A stretch of DNA of 46,294 nucleotides from Sphingomonas bacterium. Lineage in GTDB: Bacteria; Pseudomonadota; Alphaproteobacteria; Sphingomonadales; Sphingomonadaceae. This document shows, piece by piece, positions 18,760 through 27,080 of the stretch. The stretch lies in assembly GCF_028292965.1 (NCBI RefSeq), contig NZ_JAQGLG010000050.1, forward strand, positions 1-46,294. The letters are read 5' to 3'. The translations under genes were made by a program, and so were the position numbers. Below the pieces are notes generated by a model. That model ran no database searches, was not told where the DNA came from, and saw only the letters and a list, made by a program, of their open reading frames with translations. Within the stretch, counting starts at the first letter, position 1, and each line of letters starts with the position of its first letter.

Positions 18760-20177
18760 TGGCCAATAGCAGCGACAATCTCGACGAGTTCCTCGGCGCA
18801 CCGCCGACGCCGTGGTACATGCGCTATGGCAAATGGCTCGCCGTCGCGATCGGCGTCATCCTGTTGGTGCTGCTGCTCAACCGCATCATTTTCGGCGGCG
18901 CGACGGCGACGCAATATGCCACAGAGACGGCGCAGACCGGCAATTTGACCGTCAGCGTCTCGGCCACCGGCAAGCTCGCCCCGACCAACCAGGTGATCGT
19001 CGGCTCGCAGCTTTCGGGGCTCGTCACCAAGGTGGTGGTCGACGTCAACGACCGCGTCACGGCCGGCCAGGCGCTGGCGCTGATCGACCCGTCGCAGTTC
19101 CAGGACCAGGTCAAGCAGGCCCAGGCGACTTTGTCCGCCAATATCTCCACCGTCGGCCAGATGCAGGCGACGCTGGCGCAGAACGAGGCGACGCTGGCGC
19201 GTTATCAGGAGGTCAGCAAGCTGTCGGGCGGCCGTGTGCCGGCCAAGACGGAAATGGACCAGGCGATCGCCGACCGGCAGCGCGGGGCCGCCAATCTCCA
19301 TGCCGCCCAGGCCAACGTCGTCTCGGCGCGCGCGGCATTATCGTCGGCGCAGACCCAGCTGACCAAGGCGGTGATCCGCTCGCCGGTCAACGGCGTGGTG
19401 CTGGCGCGCGTGGTCCAGCCCGGCCAGACCGTCGCGGCCAGCTTCAGCACGCCGACCCTGTTCGTCATCGCACAGGATCTGTCGCAGATGAAACTTGAAG
19501 TGGCGATCGACGAGGCCGATGTCGGCCAGGTCCTGCAGGGCCAGGACGCGACCTTCACCGTCGACGCCTTTCCCGGCAAGACCTTCCCGGCCAAGATCAC
19601 CCGCGTCGAACAGGGTTCCAACCTGACCGTGCAGGACGCAACCGCCTCGTCGAGCTCGAGCACTACGACGAGCTCCACCGCGGGGCAGGTGGTGTCCTAT
19701 GCCGCCGACCTGTCGGTCTCCAACCCGGACCTGCAATTGCGCCCGGGCATGACCGCCACCGCCGACATCACCACGTCGCGCAAGAACAATGTGCTGCTCG
19801 TCCCCAACGCGGCGCTACGTTTCAAGCCGACGGCGGCGGCCGACCCCAGCGCGAGTTCGACCAGCGGCGGCATCGCCGGTGCGCTGGTGCCACGCCGGCC
19901 GCGTCGCGGTTCGGCCGACAAGACCGGCAGCGTCAGTCGCGGCGGCAAGCAGGTCGTCTATATCAAGGGCGTCGACGGCAAGCCGCAGGCGATCAGTGTC
20001 GTCACTGGCCTGACCAACGGCACGATGACCGAGATCACGGGCGGCGATCTCAAGTCCGGCATGGACGTGATCACGGGCCAGCTCGCGACCGGTGCGCCGG
20101 CATCGGGCGGTGGCTCGCGCCGCCGTGCGGCAAGTGCCGGTGGTGCGGCGGGCGGCGGCGCGCGCGGTGGCCAGTAA
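18759..20177 (+). CDS. macA: MacA-like membrane fusion protein
   Basis: A 472-residue periplasmic adaptor. One transmembrane helix (about residues 24-45, WLAVAIGVILLVLLLNRIIF) anchors it. Next come the lipoyl/barrel half-motif TVSVSATGKLAPTNQVIVGS, an alpha-helical hairpin (about 110-205), the second half TKAVIRSPVNGVVLARVVQP, and a beta-barrel region. A Ser/Thr-rich patch (TASSSSSTTTSSTAG) interrupts the barrel domain. The C-terminus is Gly/Ala/Arg-rich (GGGSRRRAASAGG), which is unusual for MacA. It bridges the NodT duct and the MacB permease. It overlaps both neighbours, implying tight translational coupling. Confidence 0.92.
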   Translation: MANSSDNLDEFLGAPPTPWYMRYGKWLAVAIGVILLVLLLNRIIFGGATATQYATETAQTGNLTVSVSATGKLAPTNQVIVGSQLSGLVTKVVVDVNDRVTAGQALALIDPSQFQDQVKQAQATLSANISTVGQMQATLAQNEATLARYQEVSKLSGGRVPAKTEMDQAIADRQRGAANLHAAQANVVSARAALSSAQTQLTKAVIRSPVNGVVLARVVQPGQTVAASFSTPTLFVIAQDLSQMKLEVAIDEADVGQVLQGQDATFTVDAFPGKTFPAKITRVEQGSNLTVQDATASSSSSTTTSSTAGQVVSYAADLSVSNPDLQLRPGMTATADITTSRKNNVLLVPNAALRFKPTAAADPSASSTSGGIAGALVPRRPRRGSADKTGSVSRGGKQVVYIKGVDGKPQAISVVTGLTNGTMTEITGGDLKSGMDVITGQLATGAPASGGGSRRRAASAGGAAGGGARGGQ

Positions 20178-20907
20178 AGTCCCCGCCGCCATTCCGGCGG
20201 ACGCGCTGATCAGTATGCGCGGTGTCACCAAGACCTATGGCCAGGGCGCGACCGCGTTCCAGGCGCTGAAGGGCGTCGATCTCGACATTGCCAAGGGCGA
20301 TTTCGTCGCGGTGATGGGCGCCTCGGGTTCGGGCAAGTCGACGACGATGAACATCCTCGGCTGCCTCGACGTGCCGAGTTCGGGCACCTTTCGGTTCCAC
20401 GGCCACCATGTCGAACGCCTCGACCGCGACCAGCGCGCGTTGCTGCGGCGCAAATATCTCGGCTTTGTGTTCCAGGGCTTCAACCTGCTGGCGCGCACCA
20501 CCGCGCTGGAAAATGTCGAGTTGCCGCTGCTCTATCGCGGCGACGCCAAGCAGGCGCGGCGTGACACGGCGATGGCCGCGCTCGACAAGGTCGGGCTGAA
20601 GGACTGGTGGGATCATACCCCGGCCGAGCTGTCGGGTGGCCAGCAGCAGCGCGTCGCCATCGCGCGCGCGATCGTGACGCAACCCGACGTGCTGCTCGCC
20701 GACGAGCCGACCGGCAATCTCGATTCGGAGCGTTCGGTGGAGATCATGGAATTGCTCACCGATCTCAACGCCAACAGCGGCATCACCGTGCTGATGGTGA
20801 CGCACGAACCCGACATGGCCGCGTTCGCGCGCACCATCGTCCATTTCAAGGACGGGCTGGTTGAGCGGGTCGACAAGCAACATGCCCAGGGCAAGGTGCC
20901 GGTATGA
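20167..20907 (+). CDS. macB: MacB-type ABC transporter ATPase subunit
   Basis: A 246-residue ATPase of the LolD/MacB family. Walker A is GASGSGKST, the Q-loop region GFVFQGFNLLARTTALENVE, the signature LSGGQQQRVAIARAI, Walker B VLLADEPTGNLDSE, and the switch His VTHEPDMA. The GTG at 20167 (MASKVPAAIP) overlaps the end of macA and is preferred over an upstream ATG at 20092 that would give an odd Arg-rich extension. ATP hydrolysis drives the MacA/permease pump. In E. coli, MacB has the ATPase and permease on one chain; here they are separate, as is common in alphaproteobacteria. A 197-bp repeat lies between the two genes. Confidence 0.93.
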   Translation: MASKVPAAIPADALISMRGVTKTYGQGATAFQALKGVDLDIAKGDFVAVMGASGSGKSTTMNILGCLDVPSSGTFRFHGHHVERLDRDQRALLRRKYLGFVFQGFNLLARTTALENVELPLLYRGDAKQARRDTAMAALDKVGLKDWWDHTPAELSGGQQQRVAIARAIVTQPDVLLADEPTGNLDSERSVEIMELLTDLNANSGITVLMVTHEPDMAAFARTIVHFKDGLVERVDKQHAQGKVPV

Positions 20908-20923
20908 TGGGGGAATACCTTTT

Positions 20924-21120
20924 CCCTCGCCCCTCGCAGAGGGGAGAGGGTTGCGCAGACTTGGTTCGCGCTCTTCGCGCGGACTTAGTCGGAGCTGGGA
21001 GAGGGGTGTGCGGCGCTCTTGCGCCGCGCGGTCCTTCGGACCGCTCAACCCCTCTCCCCAGCTTCGCTAGGCAGCAAGCTGCCAAGCTACGCTATCCCTC
21101 TCCCCTTCCAGGGGCGAGGG
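20924..21120. repeat. Large multi-hairpin palindromic repeat between transporter genes
   Basis: Outer arms CCCTCGCCCCT (20924-20934) and AGGGGCGAGGG (21110-21120) enclose further inverted pairs, such as GGGAGAGGGGT with ACCCCTCTCCC, and local hairpins (GGCGCTCTTGCGCC, GCGGTCCTTCGGACCGC). It fills the ATPase-permease gap and ends 9 bp before the permease ATG, so it could affect coupling of the two subunits. Confidence 0.82.
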
Positions 21121-21129
21121 AGAACTGAG

Positions 21130-22338
21130 ATGCTCGGCACCACCCTCATCCTCGCGATCCGTTCGATCCTGCGCCACAAGCTCAGGTCGTTCCTCACCAC
21201 GCTCGGCATCATCATCGGCGTTGCGGCCGTGGTCACGATGGTCACGCTCGGCCAGGCGACCACCGCGGCGGTGCAGAAATCGATCGCCAGCCTCGGCACC
21301 AACATCCTCCAGGTCCGTCCCGGCCAGGGCTTCGGCCGTGGCGGCGGCGGGCCACGCCCGCCCGATTTCAAACCGCAGGACGTCACCGCGATCCGCGAGC
21401 AGATCGCCGGCGTCACCGCAGTTGCCGCGCAGGCGCAATCGACCGGCACCGCGATCTATGAAGGCGCCAACTGGTCGACGACGATCAACGGCACCACCAA
21501 TGCCTATTTCCAGGTCCAGCCCTGGCCGCTGGCCGAGGGGCGCATCTTCACGCCGATGGAGGACGCGGCGGGCAAATCGGTGTGCATCATCGGCAATACC
21601 GTCAACCAGAACCTCTATCATGGCGGCTCGCCGATCGGCACGAGGATGCGTATCGGCGGCATTTCGTGCGACGTGATCGGCCTGCTCTCGACGCGCGGCC
21701 AGGCTGGCTTCGGCGGAGACCAGGACGATGTCGTGATCATGCCGCTAAAGGCGGTGCAGCGCCGCTTCACCGGCTCGCAGGATGTGCGACTGATGCTGGT
21801 CGGGGTCGACCAGGCCTATTCGACGTCGTCCGTCCAGGCCTCGATCGAGGATCTGCTGCGCGAACGCCGCAACATCACCGGCGGCAAGGACGATGATTTC
21901 AACATCTTCGACACCAAGCAGATCAGCGACACGCTCTCCAGCACGACGACGCTGCTGACCAGCATCGTCACCGCGGTCGCGGCGATCAGCCTGATCGTCG
22001 GCGGCATCGGCATCATGAACATCATGCTCGTCTCGGTGACCGAGCGGACGCGCGAGATCGGCATTCGTCTGGCCATCGGCGCGGTGGCGCGCGAGGTGCT
22101 GTTGCAGTTCCTGGTCGAGGCGATCGCGCTGTCATGCCTTGGCGGGCTGATCGGCCTGGTCGTCGCGCAGGTCGCGATCCTGTCGCTCGCCCCGTTGATG
22201 AAGGTGACGTGGATCTTCGTGCCGCAGATCAACCTGATCGCGTTCGGCATCTCCGGGATCATCGGCGTGGTGTTCGGTTATTTCCCGGCGCGCCGCGCGG
22301 CCTCGCTCAACCCGATCGACGCGCTTCGGCACGAATAG
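21130..22338 (+). CDS. MacB-type ABC transporter permease subunit
   Basis: A 402-residue FtsX/MacB-family permease with the classic plan. Helix 1 is near the N-terminus (HKLRSFLTTLGIIIGVAAVV), a periplasmic MacB_PCD-type domain spans about 50-270, and three C-terminal helices follow, including IVTAVAAISLIVGGIGIMNI and MLVSVTERTREIGIRLAIGA, the coupling-helix signature. The end, FGYFPARRAASLNPIDALRHE, is characteristic of the family. The ATG at 21130 is preceded by GAGGGAGAACTGAG. With the upstream ATPase, MacA and NodT it completes the pump. The gene converges on the MobA-like gene with 4 bp between stop codons. Confidence 0.92.
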   Translation: MLGTTLILAIRSILRHKLRSFLTTLGIIIGVAAVVTMVTLGQATTAAVQKSIASLGTNILQVRPGQGFGRGGGGPRPPDFKPQDVTAIREQIAGVTAVAAQAQSTGTAIYEGANWSTTINGTTNAYFQVQPWPLAEGRIFTPMEDAAGKSVCIIGNTVNQNLYHGGSPIGTRMRIGGISCDVIGLLSTRGQAGFGGDQDDVVIMPLKAVQRRFTGSQDVRLMLVGVDQAYSTSSVQASIEDLLRERRNITGGKDDDFNIFDTKQISDTLSSTTTLLTSIVTAVAAISLIVGGIGIMNIMLVSVTERTREIGIRLAIGAVAREVLLQFLVEAIALSCLGGLIGLVVAQVAILSLAPLMKVTWIFVPQINLIAFGISGIIGVVFGYFPARRAASLNPIDALRHE

Positions 22339-22342
22339 GCGT

Positions 22343-22948
22343 TCACCTTCCGGTGTCGCGTCGCCATCGCGCCGGAAACATGCCGCGCAACTTTTCGAGG
22401 TCCTCCGGCGTGTCGATATCGATCAGCTCGGCCGGCGACGCGACGACATGCTTGCCGCCGCGCACCAGCGCACGGACATCCTTTGCACCGTCGAGCGCGC
22501 GTATCGCGTCGAACTGGCCCGCACCGAACAACACGGGCGGGCAGGGGCGTATGCCATCGCTCGATGCGACGACGGCATCGCGGCCATCGGCGGCACCGAG
22601 CATGTGATGAATATGTCCCGCCGTCACCCGTGGCATGTCGGCCAGCGCGAACAGCACTGCCTCGACCCCGTCGTCGCGCAGTTGTTCGATACCGAGCTTG
22701 GCCGAATGGATCATGCCGCGATGCGGTTCCTCATTGCGCACGACATGATAGCCGAGCGCGGCGAAATCGAGCTCGGTGCCGTCCTTGACCACGATCCGCC
22801 GGGCGAAGGGCATCGCCTCCAGCGCGGTGGTGACGTGCAGCGCCAGCGGGCGACCGAGAAACGGTTCGAGCAGCTTGTCGACCGCGCCGAAGCGATCCGA
22901 TCGCCCTGCGGCGAGCAGCACCAGTGCGGTTTTCTCCGCGGCGATCAC
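22343..22948 (-). CDS. MobA-like nucleotidyltransferase (molybdenum cofactor cytidylyltransferase type)
   Basis: A 201-residue protein with the GT-A nucleotidyltransferase fold. The N-terminal nucleotide loop is LVLLAAGRSDRFGAVDKLL, the middle has GMIHSAKLGIEQL and VLFALADMPRVTAGHIHHML, and the C-terminus TPEDLEKLRGMFP. The motif set matches MocA/MobA-like enzymes that attach CMP or GMP to molybdopterin. No xanthine dehydrogenase or aldehyde oxidoreductase genes are nearby, so the target enzyme is unknown; other sugar-nucleotide roles are possible. The usual LAAGxSxRxG has Asp-Arg-Phe, acceptable in the family. It diverges from the glpQ-like gene 57 bp away. Confidence 0.85.
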   Translation of the reverse strand: MIAAEKTALVLLAAGRSDRFGAVDKLLEPFLGRPLALHVTTALEAMPFARRIVVKDGTELDFAALGYHVVRNEEPHRGMIHSAKLGIEQLRDDGVEAVLFALADMPRVTAGHIHHMLGAADGRDAVVASSDGIRPCPPVLFGAGQFDAIRALDGAKDVRALVRGGKHVVASPAELIDIDTPEDLEKLRGMFPARWRRDTGR

Positions 22949-23005
22949 ATACCGTTCCCGTCGATCTCGCTCGCCGTCAGTGGCGTTTCAGGGTAACGAA
23001 CGACG

Positions 23006-24085
23006 ATGCATTGGTTTCCGCGATCGCTCGTCCTGCTGCTGGCGCTGGCGCCCGGCGCCTCGCTGGGGCAGACTCCGTCCATGACCCGCATCGCGCCGCT
23101 CTCGCCACCGATCGTTATCGGCCATCGCGGCGCCAGCGGCCTGCGCCCAGAGCATACGCTGGCTTCCTATGAACTGGCGATCGAACAGGGCGCCGACTTC
23201 ATCGAGCCCGACCTGGTGTTGACCAGCGACAATGTGTTCGTCGCGCGACACGAGAATGACATCACCGACACGACCGATGTCGCCGCGCATCCCGAATTCG
23301 CCGCGCGCAAGGCGACGAAGAAGATCGACGGCGAGAAGCATGTCGGCTGGTTCACCGAAGATTTCACGCTCGCCGAGCTGAAGACCTTGCGCGCGAAAGA
23401 GCGCCTGCCCCAGCTACGCCCCGACAACAAACGTTTCGATGGCCAGTTCGCGGTGCCGACGCTGGGCGAGATCATCGCGCTGGCCAAGCGCCGCTCGCAC
23501 GAGTTGGGCCGGACGATCGGCATCTATCCCGAGACCAAGCATCCGAGCTATTTCGCGTCGATCGGCCATCCGATGGAGGCGCGCCTTGCCGCCGAGCTGA
23601 AACGCGCCGGCTGGAGCAAGGCCAGCGACCCCGTGTTCATCCAGTCGTTCGAGGTGGCCAACCTCCGGCAACTGCACAAACTCACCGGCATTCGCCTCAT
23701 TCAGCTGATGGACGCCAAAGGCGGCCCGGCGGACAATGCGATGCCGAGCTATGCCGCGATGTCCACGCCGGAAGGGCTGAAGGGGGTCGCGACCTATGCC
23801 TGGGGCATCGGCCCCAACAAGGACATGATCCGCAAGGGGGAGGATCCGCCCTCGACGCTGGTTGTCGATGCGCACGCCGCCGGTTTGCGCGTGCACCCTT
23901 TCACCTTTCGCGCGGAGAACTTCTTCCTCCCGGCAAGTTTCCGCCAGGGTATCGACCCTCGTGCCCATGGCATGCTGGTTGGCGAGATCGATCGCTATCT
24001 TGCGCTAGGAATCGATGGATTCTTCACCGATTTTCCGTATCTTGGTGCCCAGGCCCGCGATGCGGCCAAAGCGAAGGGATCATGA
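23006..24085 (+). CDS. glpQ: Glycerophosphodiester phosphodiesterase (periplasmic GlpQ type)
   Basis: A 359-residue enzyme with a signal peptide (MHWFPRSLVLLLALAPGASLG). The catalytic GDPD residues are in IGHRGASGLRPEHTLASYEL (His-Arg and Glu) and FIEPDLVLTSDNVFVARHEN (metal-binding Glu/Asp and second His). The family's insertion domain (residues about 80-150) and IYPETKHPSYF follow, and the C-terminus reads IDGFFTDFPYLG. It cleaves glycerophosphodiesters to glycerol-3-phosphate and an alcohol in the periplasm. The stop overlaps a small lipoprotein gene (ATGA). Length and motifs match E. coli GlpQ. Confidence 0.93.
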   Translation: MHWFPRSLVLLLALAPGASLGQTPSMTRIAPLSPPIVIGHRGASGLRPEHTLASYELAIEQGADFIEPDLVLTSDNVFVARHENDITDTTDVAAHPEFAARKATKKIDGEKHVGWFTEDFTLAELKTLRAKERLPQLRPDNKRFDGQFAVPTLGEIIALAKRRSHELGRTIGIYPETKHPSYFASIGHPMEARLAAELKRAGWSKASDPVFIQSFEVANLRQLHKLTGIRLIQLMDAKGGPADNAMPSYAAMSTPEGLKGVATYAWGIGPNKDMIRKGEDPPSTLVVDAHAAGLRVHPFTFRAENFFLPASFRQGIDPRAHGMLVGEIDRYLALGIDGFFTDFPYLGAQARDAAKAKGS

Positions 24086-24354
24086 TCGTGCGCCGCCTTG
24101 CCCTGCTCGCAGCCCTGCTGCCCCTGCTCGCCGGCGGTTGCGTCGCGAAGACGGCGTTCGACGTCGTCACCTTTCCGGTGAAGGCAGGCGCGAAGGCTGT
24201 CGACTGGACGACGACCAGCCAGAGCGAAGCCGATCGCAATCGCGGCCGCGCCGACCGCAAGCGCGAGGAGCGCGCCGCGAAGGAACGGCGCAAGGCTGAA
24301 AAGCGCTGTCGCCAGCATCCCGAGGACTGTTCCGGCGAGGAGCCGCGATACTGA
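24082..24354 (+). CDS. Small highly charged lipoprotein
   Basis: A 90-residue protein with a lipoprotein signal: MIVRRLALLAALLPLLAGGC, with lipobox LAGGC and Cys20 lipidated. The mature part has VAKTAFDVVTFPVKAGAKAV, then a strongly basic and acidic helix (about 50-80, RADRKREERAAKERRKAEK) and a short tail with two Cys (RCRQHPEDCSGEE). The helix could bind peptidoglycan or other envelope polyanions, but that is only inference. It is translationally coupled to the glpQ-like gene. Its stop is 4 bp from the stop of the convergent hydrolase gene. Confidence 0.85.
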   Translation: MIVRRLALLAALLPLLAGGCVAKTAFDVVTFPVKAGAKAVDWTTTSQSEADRNRGRADRKREERAAKERRKAEKRCRQHPEDCSGEEPRY

Positions 24355-24358
24355 TCGT

Positions 24359-25087
24359 TCAGGCGGTCCCGCCGAGCACGTCGGCGACGATCTTCAGCAC
24401 ATCCGGGTTGAGCTGCACCCCGAGATGGCTGCTGCGCACCTCGATGTTGCGGCAGTGCGGATCGTCCGGGGCGTGGCAGATCATACCGTTGACCAGGCCG
24501 TCGCTGGCGCTCCAGATCGCGGTTGACGGCACCGGCAGGGGGGCGGCGATCTCGGCGCCGCGTTCGCGCACCGTGTCGCTGTCGATCTTGTCGCCGGTCA
24601 GCCATTCGAAGGCGCGCCACACATTGGTCGCGCGCGGGTCGCCGGCGAAGGGCGAGCTGACCGTGATCACCTCGCGCACCATGCCGGGCAGGCGTTGCGC
24701 GGCGAACCGCGCCAGCATGCCGCCCAGGCTGACGCCGATCAGCGTGACCGGTTCGCCATGCTCGTCATACAGCGCCTTGATCCGGGTGAGCAGCCGCTGG
24801 CCTTCCTGGCCGATCGTCTTCGTGCCGAAATTGCGCCCCAGGCCCCAGCCGCATGCGGCGTAACCGAGCGTGCGCAGATACTTCCGTAACGCGAAGTTGG
24901 AACGGTCGCCGTTGAACAGCCCGGGCAGGATCATCACCGGCCGCCCGTCGCCCTGCGCCGCCGCGTCGGGTCGCGTGCGCAGCGCGCCGTAGCGCGCTAC
25001 CGTCCATGCCGCGCGCGGCAACTCCGCTGCCCAAAGCAGCTTGGAGGGAGGAGGAAGATCGACGGTTTTCGGCATCGCGATACCCAT
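24359..25087 (-). CDS. Alpha/beta hydrolase (lipase-like)
   Basis: A 242-residue protein from the ATG at 25087 (MGIAMPKTVDLPPPSKLLW); the ATG at 25075 is equally possible. The strand-loop VMILPGLFNGDRSNFALRKYL precedes the nucleophile elbow LIGVSLGGMLARFAA (GVSLGG, Ser nucleophile). A possible acid residue is in SASDGLVNG and the His in RSSHLGVQLNPDVL. It resembles triacylglycerol lipase/esterase proteins annotated as alpha/beta hydrolases. The frame is open about 59 codons further upstream, but that stretch is Arg/Pro-rich and antisense to phhA, so it was rejected. Substrate unknown. Confidence 0.85.
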   Translation of the reverse strand: MGIAMPKTVDLPPPSKLLWAAELPRAAWTVARYGALRTRPDAAAQGDGRPVMILPGLFNGDRSNFALRKYLRTLGYAACGWGLGRNFGTKTIGQEGQRLLTRIKALYDEHGEPVTLIGVSLGGMLARFAAQRLPGMVREVITVSSPFAGDPRATNVWRAFEWLTGDKIDSDTVRERGAEIAAPLPVPSTAIWSASDGLVNGMICHAPDDPHCRNIEVRSSHLGVQLNPDVLKIVADVLGGTA

Positions 25088-25101
25088 GCTAGGCGCTTTC
25101 G

Positions 25102-25977
25102 ATGGCCAATGAAACGCACCAGCTCGATTCTCCGCCCCCGGGCGTCGCGGACGACTGGACGATTCCGCAGGACTGGGCGCATTTCTCGGACGAGGATCAC
25201 GCCACCTGGGATACTTTGTTCGCGCGTCAGACGCTGCTGCTGCCCGGCCGCGCATCGGAGGCATATCTCCGCGGTCTCGACGTGCTCAACCTCTCAAAGC
25301 CCGGCATTCCCGATTTCGAGGAACTGTCCGATCGGCTGATGAAGCTGACCGGCTGGCAGGTCGTCGCCGTACCCGGCCTGGTGCCGGATGAGGTGTTCTT
25401 CGATCACATGGCCAATCGCCGCTTCGTCGCGGGCAATTTCATCCGCCGGCCCGACCAGCTCGATTATCTGCAGGAGCCCGACGTCTTCCACGACGTGTTC
25501 GGTCATGTGCCGATGCTCGCCGATCCGGTGTTCGCCGATTATCTCGTCGCTTATGGCCGGGGCGGGCAGCGCGCGCATGGGCTGGACGCGCTCAAATATC
25601 TTGGCCGGCTCTATTGGTACACCGTCGAGTTCGGCCTGATCGCCGAGCCCGGAGGGCTGCGCATCTATGGCTCGGGCATCGTCTCGTCCGCTGCTGAAAG
25701 CCGCTTCGCGCTCGACGATCCCAGCCCCAACCGGATCGGCTTCGATCTGAAGCGCGTGATGCGCACCGAATACCGGATCGACGATTTCCAGCAGAATTAT
25801 TTCGTCATCCCCAGCTTCGACGAACTGCTGCGGCTGACGGTCGAGACGGATTTCGCCCCGCTTTACGAGGAGCTGCACGCGCTGCCCGACATTCCCGTCG
25901 CGGCGATCGAACCGGGCGATGTGGTGATGACGCTGGGCACGCAGGCTTATGCCGAAGGGCGGAGCGCGGTCGCCTGA
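25102..25977 (+). CDS. phhA: Phenylalanine 4-monooxygenase
   Basis: A 291-residue non-haem iron hydroxylase that converts phenylalanine to tyrosine using tetrahydropterin and O2. The iron ligands are the two His of VFHDVFGHVPML and the Glu of WYTVEFGLIAEP. Other signatures are PGLVPDEVFFDHMANRRF and IYGSGIVSSAAESRFAL. Bacterial single-domain length and catalytic core are intact, with no regulatory ACT domain. The start at 25102 is only 14 bp from the start of the divergent hydrolase, so each promoter must lie inside the other gene's 5' region. No pterin carbinolamine dehydratase (phhB) gene is adjacent. Confidence 0.94.
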   Translation: MANETHQLDSPPPGVADDWTIPQDWAHFSDEDHATWDTLFARQTLLLPGRASEAYLRGLDVLNLSKPGIPDFEELSDRLMKLTGWQVVAVPGLVPDEVFFDHMANRRFVAGNFIRRPDQLDYLQEPDVFHDVFGHVPMLADPVFADYLVAYGRGGQRAHGLDALKYLGRLYWYTVEFGLIAEPGGLRIYGSGIVSSAAESRFALDDPSPNRIGFDLKRVMRTEYRIDDFQQNYFVIPSFDELLRLTVETDFAPLYEELHALPDIPVAAIEPGDVVMTLGTQAYAEGRSAVA

Positions 25978-25982
25978 ACCAT

Positions 25983-26103
25983 TCCTCCCCGGAACGGGGA
26001 GGGGGACCAGCCAAAGGCTGGTGGAGGGGGGCGCCACAAACGCTCCGCCTGCGGCCCGCCCCCTCCACCGCTTCGCGGTCCCCCTCCCCGTGCCGGGGAG
26101 GAG
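25983..26103. repeat. Palindromic repeat between phhA and prmA
   Basis: Outer arms TCCTCCCCGG (from 25983) and CCGGGGAGGA (to 26103) enclose inner hairpins, including CCAGCCAAAGGCTGG and the pair GGTGGAGGGGG with CCCCCTCCACC. It separates two convergent genes and probably forms a strong bidirectional transcript-end structure. Its layout resembles the other families here but the sequence differs. Confidence 0.82.
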
Positions 26104-26108
26104 TTGAT

Positions 26109-27080
26109 TTACCAGCTCCCGAAACCCGGCGTTTCGGTACTGCCCCGGCGCTGTCGTGTCGTCCGCGCCGCGCCGAACCGCGCGCGGTAACGCAAGGTCA
26201 GGATCGTCCAGTCGCCGAGGTCGCGACGGGTGGTGACGCGAAAGCCCTGCCGGCGATAGGTCCGCATCACTGCCTCGGCCTGGGTGGCGAGCAATCCGGC
26301 CAGCACCAGCCGCGCGCCCGACGCGGTGATCGCGGCGATGTCGGGCGCCAGCGCGATCAGCGGGCCGGCCAGGATATTGGCGACGATCAGGTCGTATGGC
26401 GCGCGGCGCTGCACCGTTTCGGCATCGGTGCCATCGGCGATATCGAGTGCCAGCCGCCCCGGTTGCTGGCCAAGCATTATGCCATTGGCCATGGCATTCT
26501 CTGCCGTCACATCGACCGACACCGGATCGATATCGGTCGCCGTGGCATAGGCACGCGGCCACAGATGCAGCGCGGCAAAGGCGAGCAGGCCGGTGCCGGT
26601 GCCCAGGTCGATCATATTGTCGACCCGCACTCCGGCGCGCTTCATCGCGTCAAGTGCGATCAGGCAGCCGGTGGTGGTCTCATGATGCCCGGTGCCGAAA
26701 GCGCGGCCGGCCGGGATGACGAAACCGCGCTTGCCCGCCGGTGCCTCGCCCGGTTCGGTCGCGACGTGAAAGCGCCCGGCGACGAGCGGCTCCAGCCCGG
26801 CCTGGCTCAGCGTCACCCAATCTGCCTCGGCGAGTAGCTCCGCCTTGGCGGTGCTCCCCGCCGCACTCGGCACCAGCGCGCGAATCGCCGCCACCGTGGC
26901 CTTGTCTGGCTTGCGGTCGAAATAGGCATCGAGCCGCCACGCCAGCGGGTCGTCGGCTACCGCCTCGCTGGTCATCAGCACCGGCGGCGGCTCGAGCAGA
27001 GCGAGCGCGCCCATATCGACCTCGATCGCCTCGGCCTCGGCGCGGGTACAGGGCAAAGTGAGTTTCCAGCTGTCGGCCAT
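26109..27080 (-). CDS. prmA: Ribosomal protein L11 methyltransferase
   Basis: A 323-residue SAM-dependent methyltransferase beginning MADSWKLTLPCTRAEAEAIE. The N-terminal L11-recognition domain is followed by GRAFGTGHHETTTGCL and the SAM site DNMIDLGTGTGLLAFAAL. The catalytic segment YDLIVANILAGPLIALAP carries the NxL/ANI motif used by PrmA. It trimethylates ribosomal protein L11. The ATG at 27080 overlaps the stop of the upstream membrane-protein gene (ATGA). The last 25 or so residues (FGAARTTRQRRGSTETPGFG) extend past the usual end. It is third in an operon with an SDR and a membrane protein. Confidence 0.93.
   Translation of the reverse strand: MADSWKLTLPCTRAEAEAIEVDMGALALLEPPPVLMTSEAVADDPLAWRLDAYFDRKPDKATVAAIRALVPSAAGSTAKAELLAEADWVTLSQAGLEPLVAGRFHVATEPGEAPAGKRGFVIPAGRAFGTGHHETTTGCLIALDAMKRAGVRVDNMIDLGTGTGLLAFAALHLWPRAYATATDIDPVSVDVTAENAMANGIMLGQQPGRLALDIADGTDAETVQRRAPYDLIVANILAGPLIALAPDIAAITASGARLVLAGLLATQAEAVMRTYRRQGFRVTTRRDLGDWTILTLRYRARFGAARTTRQRRGSTETPGFGSW

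Noticed and set aside
20092..20166. Earlier start for the MacB ATPase
   Set aside because: It would add an Arg/Ala-rich stretch encoded inside the 3' end of macA; the GTG at 20167 matches the family N-terminus.
24359..25264. Long N-terminal extension of the alpha/beta hydrolase
   Set aside because: The extra 59 residues are antisense to phhA and Arg/Pro-rich; the ATG at 25087 or 25075 is more likely.
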